DNA of 35,164 nucleotides from Lachnospiraceae bacterium (lineage in GTDB: Bacteria; Bacillota; Clostridia; Lachnospirales; Lachnospiraceae): NCBI GenBank assembly GCA_018384375.1, contig JAHAYJ010000008.1, positions 1-35,164 on the forward strand, written 5' to 3'. Both the position numbers and the translations under genes were made by a program. Numbering within the stretch: the stretch's first letter is position 1; every line of letters begins with the position of its first letter. Shown one piece after another: positions 1 through 7,962 of this stretch. The notes below the pieces were generated by a model. That model searched no databases. It was not told where the DNA came from and was given only the letters and a program-made list of their open reading frames with translations.

Positions 1-1
1 T

Positions 2-217
2 ATCAGTCAGGTGGAGCTGATGAAGGTGGTAGAGCTGACAATGAGCGGTAAATCTGTCTATCCGGACAAGACACCGGAGGTTAGGATCGGCAATGCTTCC
101 AGTTATGAATTCAGCGAAGCGGAAATAGAGGTTCTCCATCTACTGGTAGATGGTATGACCTATAAGGAGATGGCATTGATCTGCTTAGTACAGCTACGCA
201 GGGCGGCAGCGAATTGA
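2..217 (+). pseudogene. LuxR/NarL-type response regulator remnant, cut at both sides
   Basis: The reading frame is open to the left edge, so the 5' part lies outside the window. Its product holds a linker and then the first helices of a LuxR-type DNA-binding domain, with the pattern F-S-E-A-E-I-E-V-L-H-L-L-V-D-G-M-T-Y-K-E-M-A. That pattern fits the start of the GerE/LuxR helix-turn-helix of two-component regulators. After this the expected recognition helix is missing: about 16 unrelated residues follow before the stop. The following reading frame begins right there, which points to a deletion that joined two genes. The regulator could not bind DNA in this form. The assignment rests on half a domain only, so the family is likely but not certain. 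Confidence 0.5.
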
Positions 218-855
218 CAGCTGCTTATGTGGATAGGGCAAATTTGATACCGGAAGATACTTATGGACTTCAAAGCGTGCGCCCAGGAGTCTCTGTGATT
301 ACTACGGATTGGTTTTACTATGTTCCGGACGACGGACCGATCGAGTATTCGTTTTCCACACGCGATAATACGGATAAAGCGGTGACGGTTACATTTGATC
401 CGCAGAATCTGCCGGGTGCGCCGGATGAAGTATCGCTGCAGCCGGTGACGGAGCCGAAATGGACAGAGGGGTTGCCGATTGAAGCTGACACATCGGAGGC
501 ACATGTGAAGATTGAGGGAGTCGAGATGGCAGAAGCTACCGAAAAAGGCTCCGGCAAGCAGTTCATTCGCGTGATTTACACAGTCACCAATAACGGGAGT
601 GAAGATAAGAGTGCCGGCCGACTGCTGGCAAACTATACCGATGTGTATCAGGATGGCATGACATTAGGTGTTGGGTACAATACTGACTATGTGCATACGG
701 ATCAGGACACGCTTGAATTAGAGGAAGATGTGGCAGTGGGAGCCAGCATTACCTGTTCAGAAGTTTATGAACTGCGCAGTGACAGTCCAATCGAGGTTGA
801 TATAGCTGACAGCAGTACTCCGGCGGTGGGAGGCTCATGGTTTGATTTACCGTAA
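214..855 (+). pseudogene. 5'-truncated DUF5067-type extracellular protein
   Basis: The frame is open from just after a TAA at 163-165 and the first usable start is a TTG at 214. There is no signal peptide or lipobox and no convincing ribosome site. The C-terminal half (about residues 90-205) resembles the DUF5067 beta-sandwich found in Firmicute lipoproteins: a V-x-Y-T-V-T-N-N-G-S-E-D-K strand, a Y-Q-D-G motif, then an L-E-E-D-V-A-V-G-A strand. The next gene carries a related domain at its N-terminus. The simplest reading is a former lipoprotein that lost its export signal when it was joined to the upstream regulator remnant. If it is still translated, the product would stay in the cytoplasm. 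Confidence 0.5.
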
Positions 856-888
856 ATAACGCCAACAAGTAGGGGAGGAAAAAAGAAA

Positions 889-2667
889 ATGAAAAAAATA
901 CTATCGGTTATTCTGACTATGATTATGGTGTTGTCCCTGGCCGCCTGTGGTGGCAAAGACAAGGCGGATGCGGACAAAGCCGACGGAGAACAGGCGGAGA
1001 CCATCGTCTTTGGCGATTATACCGCCGTATTCAGGGGATATACCCTTACGAAGGATGAAGACGGCAGAGATGCGCTGTGTCTGACCTATGATTTTACTAA
1101 TGGAAGCAAGGAGGAGCAATCCTTCGCGTGGGCGTTTCTCTATGAGGCGACGCAGAACGGCGAGGGACTGGACTTCCCCGGTTTTGGTGAAAACGGCGAA
1201 AAGCTGGAAGAAAATTTGGAGGAGAAGATACAAAAGAATCAGACAATTGAGGTGAAGATGGGAATTGCACTGGTCAATACGACTGATGATGTAATGATCC
1301 GCTTCTCTGATTTTGATGGTCATGAGTATACTCAGACCATCAAGCTGTCCGGCTCCGGCGGGAAGGAGTCCGGAACAGCGGAAAGCGGACCGGAGGAAGC
1401 CGGAAGCTACAAGCTCTATGAGATGACTTTTGAGGGAGAAACTTTTGACAACGCATTTTTGGAATCTGCGGGGATGGATACGTTATATACGCTTGAACTG
1501 GCTGCCGATGGCACTGGCGTGATAAAGATAGATGGTGATGAGAGTCCTGTGACATGGAAAGACGGGACGCTCATCATTACCGCCAGCGGTGCAAAATATA
1601 CCTATGAGTATCAGAACGGAACAATCACGCTTCAGGAGACGACCGGCGACATACTGGTATTTATTAAGTCGGATGCTGAAAAACAGGAGAAAGAAGCTGT
1701 CAATTTGGAGAATACAGAAGAACAGACGCCGTTTCAAGAGTATTGGAATGGTGACTGGTATGGATGGACATCATACAGCAACGGTACCAATGATTATTCA
1801 TCTCTGGATGGCTTTTATATGGACTGCATGGCCCGGATTGAAATTGACGAAAAGGGAGATGGCGGTTTGATCCTTTGGGATGAGGCTACTTCCGTAGATA
1901 ATCCGAGGGCTGGCGTATATGTTTCTGTTTCTGACGGTGGTTTTCCACAGGGACGCCTTAAGAGCGTGGAAGGCCTGTTCTCAGACGGTGATGTCGGTAA
2001 CGCTGACTGGTTAGTGGATCCGGATGGTCTTGGCTATGAAAATCTTATTTGCATCGAGGGGAGCTATAAGGATCCGGATGATTTTTTCAGCGGTTATGAT
2101 TATAAAATTTATCTGCGTCCATGGGGGCAGGACTGGGCTGATATAGAAGCTGATCAGCCTGATAATCTGCCGACTTACTACTATGACTGGTATCTGCCCG
2201 CCACTGAGGCAGGTGCAGCAATGCCTGATGTGATTGGTGGAGATTACGGCAGCCTGGCTCCGGGAGAGATGCTTGATAGTCAGATGGAAGGACAGGGCAG
2301 CGAATTCTACGACCCCAACGCCTCTGCCGTTGACGGCACCTACCAAGAGCCCGCATACGGAGACTTCGGTCTGTCCAAGGCTGACGCCACCGGTATTGTG
2401 CCACTGGAAGAACTGATTGAGATGACAGAATTCTACAGCGAATCCCAGATTGGCAGTGCAATATACGATAATCTATATAGTTCTATGGGCTATGTTCACG
2501 GCAAACCCATGACGGATGACCCCCGTTGGAATACAGGCAAGGTTCATGTCTATCAGTGGTCCGCAAAGAGCGGGGAGTATGCCATCATGGTCTTTAAGGT
2601 GACGGACTACTCCATCGGAATCGAAATACTCCAGGAGGTGGAGACCAGCCCAGGGTTGCTGGATTGA
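889..2667 (+). CDS. Large lipoprotein with N-terminal DUF5067-like domain
   Basis: A 592-residue protein with a clear type II signal peptide: two lysines, a hydrophobic stretch, then L-A-A-C with Cys20 as the lipidated residue. A ribosome site (GGGGAGG) lies about 10 bases before the ATG. Residues about 40-155 resemble DUF5067 (Y-D-F-T-N-G-S-K-E-E-Q-S-F-A-W). Residues about 170-260 form a second beta-rich segment with alternating strand patterns and a short D-G-D turn. The rest is acidic and rich in Trp, Tyr and Gly, and I do not recognise it. The protein should be anchored outside the cell membrane. It is followed after 36 bases by the next gene, so the two may share a transcript. No enzymatic motif is visible, and a binding or envelope role is only a guess. 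Confidence 0.8.
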   Translation: MKKILSVILTMIMVLSLAACGGKDKADADKADGEQAETIVFGDYTAVFRGYTLTKDEDGRDALCLTYDFTNGSKEEQSFAWAFLYEATQNGEGLDFPGFGENGEKLEENLEEKIQKNQTIEVKMGIALVNTTDDVMIRFSDFDGHEYTQTIKLSGSGGKESGTAESGPEEAGSYKLYEMTFEGETFDNAFLESAGMDTLYTLELAADGTGVIKIDGDESPVTWKDGTLIITASGAKYTYEYQNGTITLQETTGDILVFIKSDAEKQEKEAVNLENTEEQTPFQEYWNGDWYGWTSYSNGTNDYSSLDGFYMDCMARIEIDEKGDGGLILWDEATSVDNPRAGVYVSVSDGGFPQGRLKSVEGLFSDGDVGNADWLVDPDGLGYENLICIEGSYKDPDDFFSGYDYKIYLRPWGQDWADIEADQPDNLPTYYYDWYLPATEAGAAMPDVIGGDYGSLAPGEMLDSQMEGQGSEFYDPNASAVDGTYQEPAYGDFGLSKADATGIVPLEELIEMTEFYSESQIGSAIYDNLYSSMGYVHGKPMTDDPRWNTGKVHVYQWSAKSGEYAIMVFKVTDYSIGIEILQEVETSPGLLD

Positions 2668-2703
2668 GAATGAATAGTTAAAATTAGGAAAGGAAGGAAA
2701 ACA

Positions 2704-3273
2704 ATGAGTTTTTTTAATCAAATGAAAAATAGAGCAGAGACGGTGGCGCGTTCCGCTGTCAGCAATCTTGGAAACAAGTGTGAAACCTTTACTTTCCGGG
2801 CATTGCCGGAGAGCGTGGAGCAGATGCGCGCGCTGCCGGAGGCGGCGCTGGACACTCCGTTCAAAACAGCAGCGCTGACGGTCTTGGCCCTGTGCGCTTT
2901 CGCCGCAGATCAGGCTGCGGGAACCGAACTGCTGAATTACTTGCGTGGGCCGCGTCCGCTGACCGGGCACGATATCTCTTTTATGAAGGATAGGTTTCGG
3001 GGTGGGGAGCGCAACTATATCATCTTCTCTTATTTTGGCGGTGCGAAGCCCGAGAACGATTATACCCCTGGCCAACCCTACACTGTGACGGTCACTTCTG
3101 ATTCTCATTCCTATGACGAGCAGGGATATGCGCGGCTTTACGTTGCCTGCGGCGGTGCGGACAGTCCCCGCCCTGTCAAGCTGCGAAAGAAGGGTGACGG
3201 ACAGTGGTGCCTTTGGGAGCAGTACCTGCTGACCGATATCCGCCAACCGAAATCAAGCGACCTCTGGGCTTAA
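2704..3273 (+). CDS. Conserved hypothetical protein (possibly DUF6935-like)
   Basis: A 189-residue protein with no signal peptide and no membrane segment, unlike its lipoprotein neighbours. A good ribosome site (AGGAAGGAAA) precedes the ATG. The N-terminus is a short amphipathic helix (M-S-F-F-N-Q-M-K-N-R-A-E-T). Next comes a conserved-looking block, F-R-A-L-P-E-S-V-E-Q-M-R-A-L-P-E-A-A-L-D-T-P-F, and an alanine-rich helix. The C-terminal half contains F-M-K-D-R and a glycine/tyrosine-rich beta part ending in a W-C-L-W-E-Q-Y-L-L motif. I recall this arrangement from Firmicute proteins labelled DUF6935, but I cannot confirm that without a search. It sits 67 bases upstream of the next lipoprotein gene. 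Its function is unknown. Confidence 0.7.
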   Translation: MSFFNQMKNRAETVARSAVSNLGNKCETFTFRALPESVEQMRALPEAALDTPFKTAALTVLALCAFAADQAAGTELLNYLRGPRPLTGHDISFMKDRFRGGERNYIIFSYFGGAKPENDYTPGQPYTVTVTSDSHSYDEQGYARLYVACGGADSPRPVKLRKKGDGQWCLWEQYLLTDIRQPKSSDLWA

Positions 3274-3340
3274 GAGAAAAATCGGAATGAGAGCCGTGAA
3301 AGCGCTTATTTCGCAACATAACGAAGAGGAGGAACCGGAT

Positions 3341-5032
3341 GTGAAAATCAGAACAAAAAGGGCTCTCGCCGCTATTCTGGCGCTGATGATGGCCCTCTCC
3401 CTTGCAGCCTGCAGGAACCAGGCACAGCAGGCGGAAGCGGACAGCGGGGTTGCTGTGGAAAGTGCACAGACAGCTGGGGATACAGTGGCAGACGCGGTAA
3501 TGGAGAATGAAAACTCCACAAAGCTGCCGTCACAGAAAAAAGAGGTCGGCGTCAGCGAGCTTTACAACGAGGAAGGCGAGGGCACTTCCGACGATGGCTT
3601 CTCATACAATTATTCTTTCCGCGTGCCGCAGATAGAAGATGACACAACCGACGCTGCCGCCATCAATCAGGAGATTGCTTCCTCCTATGGCGAGGCCGTA
3701 AAGGAGTGTCTGGGGAGCGTCCAAAACAAGGAAATCCCCTATTGCAGCAATGTGGAGTATGAGAGTTTCCGCAGCGGGGATATTCTCTCCCTGGTGTTGA
3801 AATACGCTTATTTTTACGACGGCTTTGAGGGGTACACTACTTACAGCTATGACACGGCAAAGGGCGTGCGGCTGACCAACAAAGACATCCTTAAAATGCA
3901 GAATATGACGGAGGCGGATTACCTGTCCGCCCTGCGCCGTGCGGCGGCGAAGGACTTTGACGATTCTTACCATGCCGTCTGGGGAGATTTCGAGGACATC
4001 AATTCGGGCGGCTATCAGGAGCTGCGGAGCCGGACGATCTCGGAGCGGAACCTGAGCCTTAGCCTGCCCCTCTATCTGGATGATGACGTTCTCCATGTCA
4101 TTGCCCCCATCGGAAGCATCGCAGGGGCGGAATATATGAGTCGGGATCTGACGTTGGAGTTTACGGAGGCTGTCGATCATGTGGAAACCGTACAGCAGGG
4201 GGACTATCTGACGGTGAAACAGCAAGGCAATACCATTACCCTCCGAGTACGGCAGACGCCACAGCTGGAGGCCCTGCTGGGTGAATATGGCCTCTTAAAT
4301 GTAGACACTGCGCTCTATGACAAGGACCTAACCGTAAACGGGCTGTACGGCAGCTATACCAAAATTGTCTGCGGCGAGATCGGGGAAGCTGACGAACCCT
4401 TCGTATTCCTGCTGACCGAGGAAGGACGGGTGGACTACATTGATGTCCTGTCCTGCCTGCAGGGCGGATACTTCTGCGGCGGTGGTCCCCTCCCGGGTTT
4501 GACAGACATAAAGGATCTCACACAATCCTCAGCGGACGGACTCCCCGACGTCTGCGCCGTTACCGAGAGCGGGGAGCGGGTGGGTCTGTGGGACACTGTT
4601 TCCTTCCAGCGATACACCATGGGATATGGCCTTTTGAACTGCGATTGGTGCGGCAGCCAGTCCGTCAACGGCACGGGGACATCCTATTCCCTGACCCTGA
4701 TGGACGGCAACGGAGATAACTTTTTACTGACCTCCTACGATCCGGAAACGGATACCATCATGAGCTTCAGCGGGAATCTGACCTATCTGGGCATGACGGA
4801 GAAGGGTGTCGTGTATGCTTACTGGGGTTGGGGGGAATTCAGCAACGGTCCCGGTCTGACAGGAGTGGTCGCCCTTGATCAGCGGTCCGAATTCAACGGA
4901 GGCGACTATGAAAGCATGCTGACCATCACGGAACTGGGCGGTACGCCCTTCCTTGGGGAGCAGACAGGCGATACAACGACCCTTACATACGATGGCCCTT
5001 ACGATGCTTTCCCAGACGATGCTGTGGGTTGA
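3341..5032 (+). CDS. Lipoprotein with DUF4163/DUF3298-like (PdaC/RsiV-type) region
   Basis: I choose the GTG at 3341 because a GAAGAGGAGG ribosome site sits eight bases before it and because the signal peptide (R-T-K-R, hydrophobic core, L-A-A-C, Cys24) then starts normally. An in-frame ATG at 3287 would only add 18 charged residues. The mature 563-residue protein has a linker, then from about residue 88 a DUF4163-like start (V-P-Q-I-E-D-D-T-T-D-A-A-A-I-N-Q-E-I). A DUF3298-like part follows to about residue 275, including T-N-K-D-I-L-K-M, Y-H-A-V-W-G and the L-P-L-Y-L-D-D-D-V-L pattern. The C-terminal half (about 280-560) is beta-rich and unknown to me. A broken paralogue lies at 6388-7088. 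Related domains occur in RsiV and PdaC, but no catalytic residues can be assigned here. Confidence 0.8.
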   Translation: MKIRTKRALAAILALMMALSLAACRNQAQQAEADSGVAVESAQTAGDTVADAVMENENSTKLPSQKKEVGVSELYNEEGEGTSDDGFSYNYSFRVPQIEDDTTDAAAINQEIASSYGEAVKECLGSVQNKEIPYCSNVEYESFRSGDILSLVLKYAYFYDGFEGYTTYSYDTAKGVRLTNKDILKMQNMTEADYLSALRRAAAKDFDDSYHAVWGDFEDINSGGYQELRSRTISERNLSLSLPLYLDDDVLHVIAPIGSIAGAEYMSRDLTLEFTEAVDHVETVQQGDYLTVKQQGNTITLRVRQTPQLEALLGEYGLLNVDTALYDKDLTVNGLYGSYTKIVCGEIGEADEPFVFLLTEEGRVDYIDVLSCLQGGYFCGGGPLPGLTDIKDLTQSSADGLPDVCAVTESGERVGLWDTVSFQRYTMGYGLLNCDWCGSQSVNGTGTSYSLTLMDGNGDNFLLTSYDPETDTIMSFSGNLTYLGMTEKGVVYAYWGWGEFSNGPGLTGVVALDQRSEFNGGDYESMLTITELGGTPFLGEQTGDTTTLTYDGPYDAFPDDAVG

Positions 5033-5133
5033 TATCAAAAAATATGAGGAGGCCGCTGCCCCCGTTTTCCGCTGATTGGCAGGGAATCGAATAAATGTCC
5101 TTTGCGCGGACTTTTGGACAGGAGGAAAAGGAA

Positions 5134-6312
5134 ATGAACAGGAAAGTGAAACGGTTGGTTTTGGCGTTGCTTGCGGTGACCATACTGCTTTCGGAAGCTG
5201 GCTGCGGCGGTGCTTCGTCATCACGTGAAGAAGCCGCACCGCCTGCTGAGATCACTTCGGATACTGCGGAAGCCGGCGAAGAGGCGGCAGCAGTCGAGAC
5301 AGATTCCACGTTTCCACGCAATCATATCACTAAGGGGGACAAAGACGAAAGCGGTACCCTACCGGCCAGTTCTGCCCCGATAGATAGTGAGCAGGCCAAG
5401 GCTGCGCTGGATCTGTTACGGGAGTGCATGGAAAACGCGCCGCAGATCGCATTGGGCGCGGCGTATCTCGGGTATCGGGAAGCGGACGATTCCACGCCGC
5501 TCGCCGATTGGCTGTGGTTGAACTCTCCCAGTCTGATGGAGGAAATGCCCTTTATCCAGACGATCCCGGAGGATCGCATCCTGGGCACCGGCCATGGCAA
5601 CCTATACTGCCTTGTGCCGCGGGATGACAACACCACCCTTGCGGTGAATCATGTTACATGGAAATCTACCGGCAATGGCGTCTGGCCGGAGGCGGACGAG
5701 GTGCTCTACCGGGACGAGTACGCCCAGCCAGTACTGGTGTTTGTGGGGTATGATTTCGTGGATGAAAACGACAAGCGCTGGTCGGATATCCAAATTTCTG
5801 CCGTGGCCGGAAATGGCGCGGAGGTGGTATGGTATCCTAACTGCTACCCGGAGTCCTTCATCATCAACGCCCCCATCGACGAGGATTATAATCCTTTGAT
5901 CCTGAATCTTGATAACCTCACCGCCAACGCCCAAGACAACTGGGAGAACGGCGATGATAACTGGGCTGCTCCCACGGAGATGGAACTGGCTAACACCTAC
6001 TGGTATGGCAGCGGTGAGTGGTATATGATGCTATGGCTTGACGAATACAGCGACCTGTATTACGACAAAAGGGTGGATATCTTTCAAACGGGCGGTGCGC
6101 AATATTCTGGCGTCTGGGAGATGGACGGCGAGTGCCTGTACCTGCAGGTCGTTGACAGAGTCGGAAATGTCACGGAGGGCCGCTATCCGGTGACGATCTC
6201 TCCCTCTGGGAAGGATCTTTATATCTGTGAAGACCCGAAGAACGGCGTAAGGCCTGTCTTCTTCGGGGAGGAAGATAAAGCGGTGATGTATTTGACTCTT
6301 GTTGACAACTGA
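5134..6312 (+). CDS. Secreted lipoprotein of unknown function
   Basis: The start at 5134 is preferred over an in-frame ATG at 5095. It is preceded by an AGGAGGAAAAGG ribosome site, and the product then begins with a normal lipoprotein signal: M-N-R-K-V-K-R, hydrophobic core, S-E-A-G-C with Cys24. The 392-residue protein has an alanine/glutamate-rich linker up to about residue 70. A mixed region follows with two tryptophan-rich parts and a D-E-N-D-K-R-W turn. The C-terminal part is beta-rich (about 285-390) and reminiscent of small lipocalin-like stress or envelope domains, with W-Y-G-S-G-E-W-Y and G-V-W-E-M-D-G-E-C-L-Y-L. No family is recognised with confidence. It lies 101 bases after the preceding lipoprotein gene, in the same orientation and with similar base composition. 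Confidence 0.7.
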   Translation: MNRKVKRLVLALLAVTILLSEAGCGGASSSREEAAPPAEITSDTAEAGEEAAAVETDSTFPRNHITKGDKDESGTLPASSAPIDSEQAKAALDLLRECMENAPQIALGAAYLGYREADDSTPLADWLWLNSPSLMEEMPFIQTIPEDRILGTGHGNLYCLVPRDDNTTLAVNHVTWKSTGNGVWPEADEVLYRDEYAQPVLVFVGYDFVDENDKRWSDIQISAVAGNGAEVVWYPNCYPESFIINAPIDEDYNPLILNLDNLTANAQDNWENGDDNWAAPTEMELANTYWYGSGEWYMMLWLDEYSDLYYDKRVDIFQTGGAQYSGVWEMDGECLYLQVVDRVGNVTEGRYPVTISPSGKDLYICEDPKNGVRPVFFGEEDKAVMYLTLVDN

Positions 6313-6341
6313 ACCCACAACGAAAAGGAGGGTACAGCTAT

Positions 6342-6386
6342 ATGACACTTGACGCTCGGGTATCGTTGCAGAAAGGAGTTAAATGA
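6342..6386 (+). CDS. Possible 14-residue leader ORF upstream of the lipoprotein pseudogene
   Basis: A strong ribosome site (AAAAGGAGGG) lies about nine bases before an ATG that opens a 14-codon frame (M-T-L-D-A-R-V-S-L-Q-K-G-V-K, then TGA). The stop is one base before the TTG that starts the lipoprotein signal peptide at 6388, so translation could be coupled. A second ribosome-like site (AAAGGAG) lies inside this small frame at about 6373-6379. It may equally be a leftover of a former gene start. Nothing in the peptide suggests a function. Confidence 0.25.
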   Translation: MTLDARVSLQKGVK

Positions 6387-6387
6387 T

Positions 6388-7088
6388 TTGGAAAAGAGAC
6401 ATACGGCCCTGTTCCTTGCCTTTGTTCTCCTGCTTACCACCTTGTGCGCTTGCGGACAGCAGACGGGGCAGATGGGGCAAACGGAACAGCCAAAAAGCAG
6501 CGGTGAAGAACCCACTGGGAGCCTTATAACGCAGGAGACAGAAAAGCCCCTGCCTGAATTCTTTCCATGTGCCGCAGATTGAGGACGATACAACCGACGC
6601 TGCAGCCATCAATCAGGAGATCGCATCCATCTACGGCGAAACCGCAAAGAAGTGCCTGGAGAGCATCCAAAATAAGGAGACTCCCTATTGCCCCCATCGG
6701 CTGTATTGCAGGATCAGAATATCTGAGCCGGGACTTAACTCTGGAACTGCGGGAGGATTCCGACTATGTGGAAACTGCGCAGCTGGGGGACTATCTGACG
6801 GTGAAGCGGCGAGGCAATACTGTTACCCTCCGAGTGCAACAGACGCCGCAACTTGAGGCCCTGCTGGGCGTGAACAACTACGACTTCGCTGACGTAGACA
6901 CCAGTCTGTTTGACAAAGAACTGGAAGTGAACGGGCTGTACGGCAGTTATACCAAAATTGTCTGCGGCGAGATCGGGGAATCTGACGAGCCTTTCGTATT
7001 CCTGCTGACCGTCACGGAACTGGGCGGTATGACTTTCCTTGGGGAGCAAACGGGGGCTACGACGACTCTTACACAGAGTTTTGGATAA
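6388..7088 (+). pseudogene. Decayed lipoprotein gene, paralogue of the one at 3341-5032
   Basis: The TTG at 6388 opens a lipoprotein signal (M-E-K-R, hydrophobic core, L-C-A-C with Cys22) that runs only to a TGA at 6580-6582. From about 6563 the sequence matches the 3341-5032 gene in another frame (V-P-Q-I-E-D-D-T-T-D-A-A-A-I-N-Q-E-I). It then jumps at the pentamer ATTGC (6687-6691) to the I-A-P-I-G-x-I-A-G block in a third frame. A second jump occurs inside TGCTGACC (7003-7010), to T-E-L-G-G-x-x-F-L-G-E-Q-T-G near the C-terminus. Relative to the intact copy, 359 bases (frame-changing) and 507 bases (in-frame) are missing. The three pieces lie in three different frames, so no full product can be made. 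Confidence 0.85.
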
Positions 7089-7115
7089 AAAAATGAAAAG
7101 TATTAGGAGGATACC

Positions 7116-7949
7116 ATGAAAAGATGGATTACACTTTACTTATCGCTCCTGCTGCTGGCCGTGCTGACGGCCTGCGGTCAGACAGAGAATACGGAGCAGA
7201 CGCCCGCAACCGATCCCCCGGCTTCGGAGGAGGTAACGGAAGTCAATACGAAGGAAAATACGAAGGACAATACAGATATGGACACAAATCCGGATGCATG
7301 GTCTGGCGCTACCTTTGTGGACTGTGATCTCCAGCCCGTCAGTGTTTCTGCCTCCACCGATACGGCCTATGACGAGCTGATTGAGCGGTTTCGTGCCCTG
7401 GCGGTGAACCCGTACGGATTCCCCACTGCCGATGGAGCCGGGGAACAGAACTTCCTCATAATCGCCCAGGAAATGGGGGAGGGTTGGGGATACGAACCTT
7501 CGGATATGATCGGGTATGCAATCCAGGACCTCAACGACGATGGTGTGCCGGAACTGGTGATAGGCCCCACGCGGGAGTATGGCGCATACCTAATCGCGCT
7601 CTTTACCCTGGTGGACGGAAAGCCACAACTGATCTTTGGGGAAGTGGGCGACGGCAGCTATGCCTATTTGCAGGACGGCAGATTCTTCTATTCCGGATAT
7701 CACAGCGCGTCGGAAATCGGTCAGGGGTTCTATCACCTCACGGATGACGGTACAGCTCTTATTTGCGATGAATTCTACTTCGTTCAGATTTTGGATGGAG
7801 ATGAATCGGATGTCACTGTTTATTACAATACAACCGGAAGCTGGGACATTGAGGATTCTCAGGAAGCAGACATGTCTCTGGAGGGGTTCTGGGCGTGGGA
7901 GCCGGAGTATGAGTATTTGTCCATGATCCCGTTTTCCGCGACAGACTAG
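7116..7949 (+). CDS. Lipoprotein with acidic D-x-N-x-D-G loop, tandem copy 1
   Basis: An AGGAGG ribosome site lies six bases before the ATG. The 277-residue product has a type II signal (M-K-R, leucine-rich core, L-T-A-C, Cys20) and a threonine/asparagine/glutamate-rich spacer to about residue 70. The main domain starts with Y-D-E-L-I-E-R-F-R-A-L-A-V-N-P and contains D-L-N-D-D-G-V-P-E-L-V-I-G, a calcium-loop-like D-x-N-x-D-G-x-x-E pattern also seen in FG-GAP/dockerin-type loops. It ends in a Y-Y-N-T-T-G-S-W-D strand. The next gene encodes a clear paralogue with the same order of motifs, so the pair arose by tandem duplication. The protein is probably anchored on the outer face of the membrane. 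The ligand and role are unknown. Confidence 0.8.
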   Translation: MKRWITLYLSLLLLAVLTACGQTENTEQTPATDPPASEEVTEVNTKENTKDNTDMDTNPDAWSGATFVDCDLQPVSVSASTDTAYDELIERFRALAVNPYGFPTADGAGEQNFLIIAQEMGEGWGYEPSDMIGYAIQDLNDDGVPELVIGPTREYGAYLIALFTLVDGKPQLIFGEVGDGSYAYLQDGRFFYSGYHSASEIGQGFYHLTDDGTALICDEFYFVQILDGDESDVTVYYNTTGSWDIEDSQEADMSLEGFWAWEPEYEYLSMIPFSATD

Positions 7950-7962
7950 GGAGTGAGATAAT

